From the NCBI RefSeq assembly GCF_000230675.1, contig NZ_AGIK01000003.1, positions 62,001 through 126,000 on the forward strand: a stretch of 64,000 nucleotides of DNA, given 5' to 3'. Below the pieces are notes generated by a model. It searched no databases and was not told where the DNA came from. It was given only the letters and a program-made list of their open reading frames with translations. The translations under genes and the position numbers were made by a program. The DNA comes from Synechococcus sp. WH 8016 (GTDB lineage: Bacteria > Cyanobacteriota > Cyanobacteriia > PCC-6307 > Cyanobiaceae). Below, piece by piece: positions 17,539 through 26,491 of this stretch (its first letter is position 1; each line of letters opens with the position of its first letter).

Positions 17539-19053
17539 TCAGGGTTTAGAGGGGAAGGACGGTGGCTGAGGCGCTTGAACCCCCTCCATCGGTGGCTCAA
17601 GCAAAAATGGTCCATCGAGCAGCGCGCACTGGGCATAAGGCGAGCGCGGGAACCAATCGACATTTCTCTGCACCAGAGGCGGAGATGGGGATGCAGCTTG
17701 GTACTCAGCCAATTCCTTGAAAAATTCCTCCATCACCAGCCTCCGCTCCTGATCAGGACGCTGCTCCGCGGAGGGACCCAGCAGAAGAACCACAAGAAAC
17801 GCCGCAACGGAAGCACCCACCAGCACTTGATTGAGAGGTCGGTCACTGATGGCAGCCGATGCAGATGCAATCACTACCACCTTCTCCAGCAAAACAGCCA
17901 TGCAAACCAACAAGAACGGCACGATCACCATGCCGGCATAGACGTGAAACACAAACAGGTTTTTCATCACGACCACCCAGATCAATGACGTCAGCCCGGT
18001 GCTCCAAAGCATGAGCCTGAGCGGGGAATTGCCGACCAACACCCTCTCGGCTGACGGACCATGTTTTAGAAGCACATGGGCGGTCAATCGCACAAGGCAC
18101 CAGAGCAGCAGCAGCAGACCTAAAACCGTCAGAAGCGGAAGCAGATATTCACCGAGATACGCGGCCATTTTGGGAAGAGCTCCGCCAAACCAACCCGTGC
18201 GCTCTAAGTGACGGGGAGCAAATCCTTCACCACTCAACCCCAGACGACGGAATGCCGACTGCACCACCGAGGTCTGCGACCAGCTGATCTGGTTGAGTCT
18301 CATCTCCCAGATCACGTTGTAGGTGGTTCCCGCCAAGACCGACCCGAAAGCGAATGGCACACCAAGCCAGACCGAACGAGACGCCCAAGGCGATCGAAAC
18401 ACGGCCAGCGTCAGCGGCAAGATCAGGGAAAAGATCAGCACCACGGCCGAACGACCAGACAACGCTGCAACCAGAAGCATTCCCCAGTACCAACGCACAT
18501 CGGGATGCGGCACTAGCAGCTTGCGCACCACCACCATCAGCAAAAGGGCGTAAGCCAAAAGTGCTGGCTGATCGAAGTGAAACATGCTGCGGTACTGCAG
18601 CACCACAGGGGCAGCTCCGGTGAGCAGAAGCGCTGCCATGGCAATTGGGCGCGAGAAGCGAATCGCACGCAACCACCACCACAACGCCACAGCCGTTGCA
18701 ATAAAAATCAGATTCATCCACTGCCGAGCCGCATACATCCAAGCGACGGCATCAACTGACCAGGGCGCGAGAACCCAGCGGCTGAGCAGGGCAAAAAATA
18801 ATGGATAGCGATTGAAGTAATCGTGAAAGAACTCGCCCTCAGGCCGAATCACCGCACAGGAAAACCCCACACCCCCAAACGCCAGATCGCTGTGCTTGGC
18901 GATAGCCAAGGAGTGCAGCGAAACCCAGTTGTAGTGGCCTTTCTGAAAGAAGTCCACAAGGTTTGGCTCTGCGAAAAGCAGCACAAACGACAGCAACAAG
19001 CCAACAGCCATGGGCCAGAGGCGCTGACGCGGTGGAGATAACCAATTTTTCAT
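17539..19053 (-). CDS. Large polytopic membrane protein, possibly GT-C glycosyltransferase-like
   Basis: A 504-residue protein with roughly ten to eleven hydrophobic segments and a soluble C-terminal tail of about 70 residues ending in a Pro-rich stretch. A periplasmic-type loop after helix 1 (EGEFFHDYFNRYPLFFALLS) carries acidic residues, as in GT-C lipid-sugar transferases, but no motif settles the function. The ATG at 19053 shares one base with the argS stop (TGATG), so translation should be coupled; an open extension runs 24 codons into argS. It might be an envelope sugar transferase; this is inference. Confidence 0.6.
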   Translation of the reverse strand: MKNWLSPPRQRLWPMAVGLLLSFVLLFAEPNLVDFFQKGHYNWVSLHSLAIAKHSDLAFGGVGFSCAVIRPEGEFFHDYFNRYPLFFALLSRWVLAPWSVDAVAWMYAARQWMNLIFIATAVALWWWLRAIRFSRPIAMAALLLTGAAPVVLQYRSMFHFDQPALLAYALLLMVVVRKLLVPHPDVRWYWGMLLVAALSGRSAVVLIFSLILPLTLAVFRSPWASRSVWLGVPFAFGSVLAGTTYNVIWEMRLNQISWSQTSVVQSAFRRLGLSGEGFAPRHLERTGWFGGALPKMAAYLGEYLLPLLTVLGLLLLLWCLVRLTAHVLLKHGPSAERVLVGNSPLRLMLWSTGLTSLIWVVVMKNLFVFHVYAGMVIVPFLLVCMAVLLEKVVVIASASAAISDRPLNQVLVGASVAAFLVVLLLGPSAEQRPDQERRLVMEEFFKELAEYQAASPSPPLVQRNVDWFPRSPYAQCALLDGPFLLEPPMEGVQAPQPPSFPSKP

Positions 19054-20825
19054 CACATGCGCTCCAGTGTTGCAATCCCGAGCAAACCCAGACCCACCTT
19101 GAGGGTGTCGGCGGTGAGACGGCACAACGCCAAACGGGATGACAGGGACTTGCCCTCAGCCTTGAGGACTGGAACCTGGTCATAAAAGCGATTAAACACT
19201 TGGGACAATTCGAACAAATAACTGCAGAGACGGTTCGGCAATAACTCCTCCTCCACCTCGGCAATCACCGCATCAAACTTGAGCAGTTCCCGCACCAAAG
19301 CCCACTCCTGCGGCTCGCTGAACTGCAGCATTCCAGCCTCTGCCTCAAGATCTCCCCCCTTGCGCGCAATGCCCGCAATTCGAACCACCGCATACAGCAG
19401 ATAGGGCGCCGTATTGCCTTGCAAGGCCAGCATCCGATCAAAGCTGAACTGATAATTGGTGATCCGGTTCTGACTGAGGTCGGCGTATTTCACCGCCGCG
19501 AGCCCCACCGTGCTCGCGACGTGCCGAATGAATGGCTCGTCCTCGTGACGTTCCTCCTCCTGCAAGCGCCGGCGGAGATCAGCTTCTGCCCGCTCCACCG
19601 CTTCATCGAGCAGATCCCGCAGCCGAACGGTGTCACCAGAACGGGTCTTGAGTTTCTTGCCGTCCTCACCCTGAACCAGCCCAAAAGGAACATGCTCCAG
19701 TCGGCCGTCCTCTGGAATCCAATTCGCCCGTTTGGCGACTTGAAACACACCAGCAAAATGATTGGCCTGACCTGCATCGGTCACGTAAATCACACGGCGC
19801 GCCCCATCCCCGTCCGAGCCGCCGGCAAAGCGATAACGGATCGCCGCCAGATCGGTGGTGGCGTAGTTGAACCCACCATCACTCTTGCGAACAATCACCG
19901 GCAGGGGCTTGCCATCCTTCCCGTTCACGCCCTCCAGGAACACACACTCCGCTCCGTCATCGGTGACGAGCAGAACAGCCTCCTTCAAGCCACTTAGCAC
20001 TGAAGCCAGATACGGGTTGTAGAACGATTCGCCTCGTTCGCTCAGACGAATATCAAGCCGGTCGTAAATCTTCTGGAACTCTCGCCGCGACTGATCACAG
20101 AGCAATCCCCAAGCCTTGAGAGACACCGGATCTCCTCCTTGCAGCTTCACCACCTCCTCGCGAGATGTGGTTTGAAACGCTTCGTCTTCGTCGAAACGCT
20201 TCTTGGCCTCGCGATAGAAAGCCACCAAGTCCCCCAGGTCAACAGCATCGGCCGTGTTAAGGGTCTCGGGCGCCACCTGTTTGAGATGGGTGATCAGCAT
20301 CCCAAACTGCGTTCCCCAATCACCCACATGGTTTAAGCGCAGCACCCGATGACCGCGGAACTCGAGCACCCGAGCCAGAGAATCGCCAATAATCGTGGAG
20401 CGCAGATGGCCGACGTGCATCTCCTTGGCAATGTTGGGGCTGGAAAAATCCACCACCACCGCTGAATCGTTGTGTACCTCCGGTACTCCCAGGCGCGGAT
20501 CACCAAGCCTTGCTGACACCTCAGCCGCTAAGCACTCAGGCCGAATGGTGAGGTTGATAAAGCCTGGGCCAGCGATCTGAGGCTCTAAACACAGGGCTGT
20601 GAAGGCTGGGTCAGCCTGAAGCGCCTCCACGATCGCCCCTGCTATTTGGCGAGGAGCCTGCTTGAGAGGTTTGGCCAAGGGCAGGGCGCCATTAGCCTGG
20701 AAATCACCAAATTCCGGCTTACTGGCAGGCGCCAGCTGGGGATCGAGCAGAGCATCCACCTCGGGGAAGGCCCGCTGCATCGCCTCACGCAACTGAGTGT
20801 CTAAAGCCTGGGCGATGCGCAGCAT
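19053..20825 (-). CDS. argS: Arginyl-tRNA synthetase
   Basis: The class I synthetase charges tRNA-Arg. The 590-residue protein shows the N-terminal additional domain, [17 protein letters not shown] with the HIGH-type signature (HVGH), the [10 protein letters not shown] block and the anticodon-binding C-terminal end (FYDQVPVL...). No KMSKS is visible, as is usual for ArgRS. The start is ATG at 20825. Its leader (20826-20890) holds competing GC-rich stems. The next gene is coupled through TGATG. Confidence 0.97.
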   Translation of the reverse strand: MLRIAQALDTQLREAMQRAFPEVDALLDPQLAPASKPEFGDFQANGALPLAKPLKQAPRQIAGAIVEALQADPAFTALCLEPQIAGPGFINLTIRPECLAAEVSARLGDPRLGVPEVHNDSAVVVDFSSPNIAKEMHVGHLRSTIIGDSLARVLEFRGHRVLRLNHVGDWGTQFGMLITHLKQVAPETLNTADAVDLGDLVAFYREAKKRFDEDEAFQTTSREEVVKLQGGDPVSLKAWGLLCDQSRREFQKIYDRLDIRLSERGESFYNPYLASVLSGLKEAVLLVTDDGAECVFLEGVNGKDGKPLPVIVRKSDGGFNYATTDLAAIRYRFAGGSDGDGARRVIYVTDAGQANHFAGVFQVAKRANWIPEDGRLEHVPFGLVQGEDGKKLKTRSGDTVRLRDLLDEAVERAEADLRRRLQEEERHEDEPFIRHVASTVGLAAVKYADLSQNRITNYQFSFDRMLALQGNTAPYLLYAVVRIAGIARKGGDLEAEAGMLQFSEPQEWALVRELLKFDAVIAEVEEELLPNRLCSYLFELSQVFNRFYDQVPVLKAEGKSLSSRLALCRLTADTLKVGLGLLGIATLERM

Positions 20826-20847
20826 GGAAAGCAGCGGTGAACGAATT

Positions 20848-20889
20848 CAGCTCCTGATCATCCCCCGGCGCGGGGGAGCTGCAGCCCCC
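20848..20889 (-). promoter_or_regulatory. argS 5' leader with competing hairpins
   Basis: Three mutually exclusive pairings are visible: CAGCTCC (20848-20854) with GGAGCTG (20875-20881); CCCCC (20862-20866) with GGGGG (20872-20876); GGGGG (20872-20876) with CCCCC (20885-20889). It lies 23 bases ahead of the argS start and could control initiation or attenuation. No terminator U-tract follows it. Function is a guess. Confidence 0.35.
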
Positions 20890-21047
20890 AATCACGCCAA
20901 CCGGGGCTGAGAGAATGTTGGCGCGATCTCAACAAAACGCTCAAGCCATACAATTCAGCCACTCCCAAGTCTTAGACAAGACGACAGCAATGACCACGTA
21001 GATCTTGAATCCGGTTGAGCTTTAGGAACCAAAAAAGTAACATCAAT

Positions 21048-21407
21048 ATGGTCAAATTAATAGAACCAATTAGCCGTTACTGGATCAAGCTAAGCCTATT
21101 CATACTCTTGGCAATCACCATTCTGTCGTTGCATCCTCTGGAGAACTTGCCCGAAGCTCCAGGATCAGACAAAACGCATCATTTGATTGCCTATGCAGCT
21201 CTTGCCTTTCCAACGGCTTTACGCAAGCCAAAGCGATGGCCCATCATCATCATCATTTTTGCTCTTTACAGTGGCCTGATAGAGCTCATACAACCCTATG
21301 CCAATCGTTATGGGGAATGGATGGATTTTCTTGCCAACATCAGCGGACTCCTTGTAGGCATCTTGATGGCATTTTTCACTAACAAGCTTACGAAACGAGC
21401 TCAATAA
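21048..21407 (+). CDS. VanZ-like small membrane protein
   Basis: A 119-residue protein with four hydrophobic segments. SDKTHHLIAYAALAFPTA followed by SGLIELIQPYANRYGEWMDFLANISGLL in two pieces is the VanZ-like arrangement (D-K-x-x-H, E-x-x-Q, D-x-x-x-N). The role of VanZ-like proteins outside glycopeptide resistance is unclear. The gene is AT-rich compared with its neighbours (many AAA, ATA, ATT codons). The ATG at 21048 (MVKLIEP) is preferred to an upstream TTG at 21015. It converges with nadC. Confidence 0.75.
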   Translation: MVKLIEPISRYWIKLSLFILLAITILSLHPLENLPEAPGSDKTHHLIAYAALAFPTALRKPKRWPIIIIIFALYSGLIELIQPYANRYGEWMDFLANISGLLVGILMAFFTNKLTKRAQ

Positions 21408-21438
21408 AGCATCCCCGTAGATCACGGGCAGCCCATGA

Positions 21439-22329
21439 TCAGCTCCCTGCGGGGGTGAAGCGCATGCTCAGATCCAGCCAGGAGCTACGTGTCATCGGCG
21501 CACTGGAAGAAATCAGATCCACCCCCGTTGCGGCGTACAACGGCAATTCCGCTGGGTTGACCCCAGAGGCTTCCAACACAACGGATGTCCGTGCAGGACG
21601 CAATACCGCCTGAGCCCGCAGCGAGGGGACCAAGGTTTTCAACGCATCCGGGCTGAACTCATCAAGGAGCACCGCATCGGCACCGGCTACCACCGCAGCC
21701 TGGGCTTCCTCAGCCGATTCCGCCTCCACAATCACCCTGGCTGGCCAGGGTGCATCAGCGCGTACCGCTGCGATGGCGGCTGTGACGCCACCGGCCCAAG
21801 CCAGGTGGTTTTCTTTAAGCATGGCTGCGTCATCCAGCCCCATGCGGTGATTCACCCCACCACCGCAGCGGACAGCATATTTTTCCAGCGTTCGAAGCCC
21901 CGGAGTGGTCTTGCGCGTGTCGGCTAAAGCCACACCCGTACCCTTCAACTGAGCCACGAGAGCGGCCGTCGCCGTGGCAATGCCCGACAGCCGCATCGCC
22001 AGGTTGAGAGCTGTGCGTTCCAGTGCAACTAGATGTTCCGCCGGTCCCCTGAGCTCCAAGAGTCGCTGCCCAGCCTCGACTGGAGTGCCATCCCCCACGA
22101 GCAGCTGCCAATCCAGCCTCGGCTCTGAAGAACCCACCAATTCCCTGACCAAGGGCTCTAACAACACACCCCCACAGAACACCCCGTCGGCCTTAGCCAG
22201 CCAATGGGCTTCCCCCTCTCGCCCTCGCAAAGCGGACGTGGTGAGATCGCCGCGGCCGAGATCCTCCTGAAGCCACTCGGCCAACTGCTGGCGGAGTCGT
22301 GGAGTGATCGAGAGATCCGCTCGTGCCAA
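21439..22329 (-). CDS. nadC: Quinolinate phosphoribosyltransferase (nicotinate-nucleotide pyrophosphorylase)
   Basis: NadC makes nicotinate mononucleotide from quinolinate and PRPP in de novo NAD synthesis. The 296-residue protein shows LQEDLGRGDLTTSAL near the N-terminus, ERTALNLAMRLSGIATAT, the signature ADTRKTTPGLRTLEKYAV and GGVNHRMGLDDAAMLKENHL, and ends with LPLYAATGVDLISSSAPM. All the family residues I can name are present. No other nad genes are nearby. Confidence 0.96.
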   Translation of the reverse strand: MARADLSITPRLRQQLAEWLQEDLGRGDLTTSALRGREGEAHWLAKADGVFCGGVLLEPLVRELVGSSEPRLDWQLLVGDGTPVEAGQRLLELRGPAEHLVALERTALNLAMRLSGIATATAALVAQLKGTGVALADTRKTTPGLRTLEKYAVRCGGGVNHRMGLDDAAMLKENHLAWAGGVTAAIAAVRADAPWPARVIVEAESAEEAQAAVVAGADAVLLDEFSPDALKTLVPSLRAQAVLRPARTSVVLEASGVNPAELPLYAATGVDLISSSAPMTRSSWLDLSMRFTPAGS

Positions 22330-23013
22330 GGCGTATCAACAGTGACTACTCCCATGATGAACGCCTCTTCCCTCCCCCAATCGCAGACCGTGCCTCGAAG
22401 CGCAGCAACAGGACTGACAAGGCGCCACCGGCAAGAACTCCAGGCACCCGCGTAATGGAGAGGAAATACCAAACACTTCAGGAGCTTTTAGGGCACAAAA
22501 TAGAAGCAACATTTCCCCTTTAAACCCTCAGCTAAAAGAAGCTGATTCATGCCATCCATCAAGACCTCTGCGGTTCACGAAGAAACGCAAAAGCCGTCTA
22601 TATCCAGGGAGAATCCTATGGATCGCTACAGGCAAGTACATGAAAAATTGTCGAAGCCATAGACCCACCCGTGATCAGCCTCGGCATCGCCCTGAATAAC
22701 ACCATCTACCACACTTTGCCAGCAAAACCCTAAACCAAAAGCCCAGATTTCACAAATCTCTCATCTATCCATAACAGGATTAGCTCATCACACTAGAGAT
22801 ATCATTCTTTTTCTCGGACTTACGGAAAACAGATAATTTGAACCCGAAGAAAAAGATCAGAAGGCCAACATGCTCACGAACCAAGGACGCATTCATCGTG
22901 CCATTAGACCAATCACCAGACGACGCTCGAATCAGACATTCCTTCTTAAACTGGAAGGATGATCCCTAGGCCATCAAGGACATTCCGATTTACATCGAGA
23001 AGAACCTCTGCTG
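22330..23013. other. AT-rich gap without a supported gene
   Basis: These 684 bases carry no convincing gene. The only small plus-strand frame that starts well is 22549-22662 (37 codons, MPSIKTSAVHEETQKP...). Several stretches (22560-22720 and 22960-23010) look codon-like but are broken by stops, as expected for an eroded gene. The last part must hold the promoter of the hydrolase gene at 23014. Confidence 0.4.
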
Positions 23014-24216
23014 ATGGGAGCCATCCCGTACCTATTAGTTCTCTGGGATGATCTGAGCATTTTTTGTTATTCCTTTTTTGGTATTTTGCTCTCAATCCTA
23101 TGGATTACGACCCAGACCATGCCTGAACAAGCCTGGGCAAGCAATCACGAGCTTTTGCTTAGGCGGCCCAATCAACGGGTTCGTGCAGGGAGCATTGGGT
23201 TACCGAAGGGCGATGGCCCATTCCCTGTTGCCGTCCTGCTTCCGGGCTCAGGCAAACACAAGCGTGAGACTCCCATCGCTGGGTATCCATGGGGATCAAG
23301 TGTTACCAACGCTCTCTGCACCCATGGCATTGCATTGATCAGGCTGGATGATCCAGGAACTGGTGCCAGTAGCGGTGATAAGTTCCAGCTGACGATTCAG
23401 GACCTACTTGATGATGTCAGCGAAACAATTCAAGCGACCAAGGCTTTCCCATGCCTTGATCCACAAAAGATAGGACTCATTGGCCACAGCGAAGGAGGGA
23501 TGTTTGCGTACCTCGCTGGAAAAGAATTGATTGATCTTGAGTTCTTGGTTCTCATGGCAGCTCCGGCTCGACCATTAGGAGTGATCGTGCTCGAGCAATT
23601 CGAAGCAAACGCGCTTAGGAAGGATTTAACTCCTAAAGCAGCATCAACGGTGCGAAGGGAGTTGGGAGCGCTCTTCCAACAATTAAGCCAAGAGCCCATC
23701 GAAGCCGGGCGCCACCTCATGATGCAGCAGTTCCAAAAAAGAGTGCTCAGTCTGCATTCATCCTTGAACTGGTCGAGCTTTTGGCAGGAAGGACTTGTCG
23801 CATCTGGTTGGAACATCCGTTTTGCGAGTCCTTGGTTCCACTCCCATCTTCAGCGCAATCAAGCCTCCATCAACCACAGCATTCAAGCTCTTCCTCAGCG
23901 CGTTTTGGTGATGCAAGGATCCAGCGATATCCAAGTGAGTCCACAAAAAGATTTCAGCCTATTGACACAGTTAATGAAAGAATCTTCCATCGATTACAAG
24001 CAGGTCATGTTCAACGGACTTGATCATGTCTTTGGGTCTAATCCCGCAGGAGTGAGTGATCACTACGGCATGGATATGTCTACGCTCGAGCGGAAGGTAC
24101 TGCCGATGATCGCAGGCTGGATTACAGCACCACAAGCCCCAGACAAACGCACGAGCAATGACAACATTTTAAAGACAATGTCCCCAGACAAAAGACCACT
24201 GAACCCGAGAGCATGA
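23014..24216 (+). CDS. Exported or membrane-anchored alpha/beta hydrolase
   Basis: The 400-residue protein starts with a hydrophobic segment (about residues 13-33) that may be a signal anchor, then an esterase/dienelactone-hydrolase-like domain. PVAVLLPGSGKHKRETP holds the oxyanion region, LIGHSEGGMFAYLAGKE the nucleophile elbow (Ser in GHSEGG), an Asp lies in MQGSSDIQVSPQKD, and the His is in NGLDHVFG. All three catalytic residues are there. The substrate is unknown. An ATG at 23119 (MPEQAWAS) is an alternative start without the anchor. The region is AT-richer than average and stands alone as one transcription unit. Confidence 0.8.
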   Translation: MGAIPYLLVLWDDLSIFCYSFFGILLSILWITTQTMPEQAWASNHELLLRRPNQRVRAGSIGLPKGDGPFPVAVLLPGSGKHKRETPIAGYPWGSSVTNALCTHGIALIRLDDPGTGASSGDKFQLTIQDLLDDVSETIQATKAFPCLDPQKIGLIGHSEGGMFAYLAGKELIDLEFLVLMAAPARPLGVIVLEQFEANALRKDLTPKAASTVRRELGALFQQLSQEPIEAGRHLMMQQFQKRVLSLHSSLNWSSFWQEGLVASGWNIRFASPWFHSHLQRNQASINHSIQALPQRVLVMQGSSDIQVSPQKDFSLLTQLMKESSIDYKQVMFNGLDHVFGSNPAGVSDHYGMDMSTLERKVLPMIAGWITAPQAPDKRTSNDNILKTMSPDKRPLNPRA

Positions 24217-24324
24217 CGTCACTCCTCTCCTTGGCCACTGGCAGTCTTTGGCTGGCATCAGAGTGCAATCAGAGTGCAGAACTAGAACTCCATGGCGTCT
24301 GCCATCAGCCATGGAATCCTGGCT

Positions 24325-24759
24325 TTAGGCCGAAAGCCACTGCAGAGAAACCCTGCGCTGGCGTGGTCCATCAAGCTCTACCAGCATCACCTCTTGGTAC
24401 TGCCCCAACTGCAAAGCCCCCTTTCTGACATTCACGGTGACCTCATTGCCAAGCATCAGAGCTTGTAGATGAGCATGGGCATTGCGCGGTTCATCATCCG
24501 GAATACCCCGCCGCAGTTCCAGATCGTCATGCTTCCAGTTAGCTCCTGGGGGTGCCTGCTGGCTCAACCACCGCTGCAGATCCATCAGCAGTCGTTCCTC
24601 CATCTCGTTGATGATCACAGCGGTGGTGGTGTGCTGACCTGACACCACCACGGCACCATCCTGTCCACCATGCACTTGAACGAAGCGACGGAGCTCGGTG
24701 GTGATGGATAAGCATTGAAAAGGGGCCTCGGTGCGGAGGCTCAGGAGCTGATGGGTCAA
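24325..24759 (-). CDS. YjbQ family protein (UPF0047, secondary thiamine-phosphate synthase type)
   Basis: The conserved UPF0047 core is intact: SGQHTTTAVIINEMEERLL in the first half, then WKHDDLELR, PDDEPRNAHAHLQALMLG, and a C-terminal GQYQEVMLVELDGPRQRRV. These carry the His, Asp and Glu residues that define the family. YjbQ has been linked to a weak thiamine-phosphate synthase activity, but its natural role is not settled. A TTG at 24759 gives 144 residues, the normal length; the frame is open to 24867 but the extra 36 residues have no family likeness. Confidence 0.88.
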   Translation of the reverse strand: MTHQLLSLRTEAPFQCLSITTELRRFVQVHGGQDGAVVVSGQHTTTAVIINEMEERLLMDLQRWLSQQAPPGANWKHDDLELRRGIPDDEPRNAHAHLQALMLGNEVTVNVRKGALQLGQYQEVMLVELDGPRQRRVSLQWLSA

Positions 24760-24898
24760 GGAAATTTTGCAAGGCCCTGAATCCACTTTGAAAGGAAATC
24801 CGCCGAGAGCAAGGGGCTGGTCATCGCAATCGTGGCGTTGAGAGCGTAGAGGCGCCGATGAAGACAAAGCATGATGATGACGCCAGTCTCAGCTGACC

Positions 24899-26491
24899 AT
24901 GCGGCTCAAAATACAGCGCCTGATCGGGCCATGGTGGCCAGGCGACCTGGATGGGTTTCTAGCCCTGGGGCTCAACAACCTGATCCAAATCTTGCTGATC
25001 ATCAGCCTCTGCCGAAGTGTGCTCGGCTATCCAGATGCCTTGCTGTTCGGACAGATTCTTCCCGCCGCCGGCGTGAGTCTTCTGGTGGGGAATCTGGCCT
25101 ACACACGACTGGCCAGGCAACTGGCTGCCGATGAGCAACGGGACACCTGCACCGCCATGCCCTACGGCATCAACACCGTCAGTTTGTTTGCCTACATCTT
25201 TCTCGTGATGCTTCCGGTGAAGCTGGCAGCACTCAATGGTGGGATGACAGAGGCTGAGGCCATCAGCCGTTCTTGGCATGCGGGAATGGTGGCCTGCATG
25301 GGATCCGGCCTGATCGAAATCGCAGGAGCCTTCAGTGCCGACCGCTTAAGACGCTGGCTCCCGCGAGCCGCCCTGCTCTCCACCCTTGCCGGGATCGCCC
25401 TCGGTTACATCGCACTGGGCTTCCTGCTGCGGACCTATGCCCACCCTCTGGTCGGACTTACGAGTTTGGCCGTGATCGTTCTTGGCTATTACGCCAAGGT
25501 GCGCTGGCCGTTGCCCACAGGCCTGATGGCCGTTCTTCTGGGCATGGTTCTCGCCTGGAGTAGCGGCTTGATCACTCCCAGTCCAGGCGCTTGGCAGGAC
25601 AGCATCCGCACCATCAGCTGGCATCCACCAACCCTTCAGCTGCAAATTCTTTGGGAGAACCGAGCAGACCTCTTCCCCTGGCTCGGGGTGATCGTGCCGA
25701 TGGGGCTTTTCAATGTGATCGGATCCCTGCAAAACCTTGAAAGCGCGGAAGCCGCGGGTGATCGCTACGCCACCCGCACCTGCCTGCTGATCGACGGTGT
25801 TGGGACGCTCGCTGCTGCTGCCCTTGGCTCCTGCTTCCCCACCACGATCTACATCGGCCACTCCGGCTTCAAAGACATGGGGGCCCGCTCTGGTTATTCC
25901 TGGCTGAACGGAGTCGTGATGTCGGCAGCCTGCTTCTTTGGTTTATTCGAGTTGCTGGCGCTCTTGATCCCGATCGATGCCGGCATGGCGATCGTGCTCT
26001 ACATCGGCATCGCGATGACCGCGCAAGCGTTTCAAGCCACACCCTCACGCCATGCACCCGCCGTGGTGCTCGGACTGCTTCCTGGCCTGGCTGGATGGGG
26101 CGCCCAATTGCTGAAAGCCGGTTTACGCGCAGGCGGTCTGGGCACTGCAGAGCGACCTTTCAACCAAGAGATGGTTCAGCAGCTCGCCAGGGGAGATGTC
26201 TGGGCGGCGGGTGCGTTTGCTCTGGAGCAAGGACAAATCATCACAGCCATGCTGCTTGCAGCGTTGCTGGTCTTTGCCATTGAAGGCCGATTCCTCGCCG
26301 CGGCAAGCTGCAGCGGATGCGCGGCCGTATTCGCTTGGTTTGGCGTGATTCATGCCTGGCAATTTTCCACCGCTGACACCGTTGTGCACTTGGGTTGGGG
26401 AACGGGTCAGCCCTGGGCCATCGCCTATGCGGGGATAACCGTGTTGGTGTTGATCGCCCGACGCTTACCCAAACAGCAGCAAGGGAACTGA
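24899..26491 (+). CDS. NCS2/AzgA-like nucleobase permease
   Basis: The 530-residue polytopic protein has 12-14 hydrophobic segments. DTCTAMPYGINTVSLFAYIFL resembles the AzgA/NCS2 region that lines the substrate site (about residues 80-100, given here in part), and FPTTIYIGHSGFKDMGARSG the second half-helix, with VPMGLFNVIGSLQNLESAEA before it (NxxxSxxxL/E-type). It probably takes up or exports a purine or related base; the substrate is not readable. No purine catabolic genes are beside it. It ends one base before the convergent mnmE stop. Confidence 0.85.
   Translation: MRLKIQRLIGPWWPGDLDGFLALGLNNLIQILLIISLCRSVLGYPDALLFGQILPAAGVSLLVGNLAYTRLARQLAADEQRDTCTAMPYGINTVSLFAYIFLVMLPVKLAALNGGMTEAEAISRSWHAGMVACMGSGLIEIAGAFSADRLRRWLPRAALLSTLAGIALGYIALGFLLRTYAHPLVGLTSLAVIVLGYYAKVRWPLPTGLMAVLLGMVLAWSSGLITPSPGAWQDSIRTISWHPPTLQLQILWENRADLFPWLGVIVPMGLFNVIGSLQNLESAEAAGDRYATRTCLLIDGVGTLAAAALGSCFPTTIYIGHSGFKDMGARSGYSWLNGVVMSAACFFGLFELLALLIPIDAGMAIVLYIGIAMTAQAFQATPSRHAPAVVLGLLPGLAGWGAQLLKAGLRAGGLGTAERPFNQEMVQQLARGDVWAAGAFALEQGQIITAMLLAALLVFAIEGRFLAAASCSGCAAVFAWFGVIHAWQFSTADTVVHLGWGTGQPWAIAYAGITVLVLIARRLPKQQQGN

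Noticed and set aside
20826-20890. T-box riboswitch before argS
   Set aside because: No T-box sequence motif or antiterminator layout; the taxon is not known to use T-boxes. Only the competing stems are reported.
24213-24428. 71-codon frame after the hydrolase gene
   Set aside because: It starts in the hydrolase stop as ATGA but runs antisense into yjbQ and has no recognisable content.
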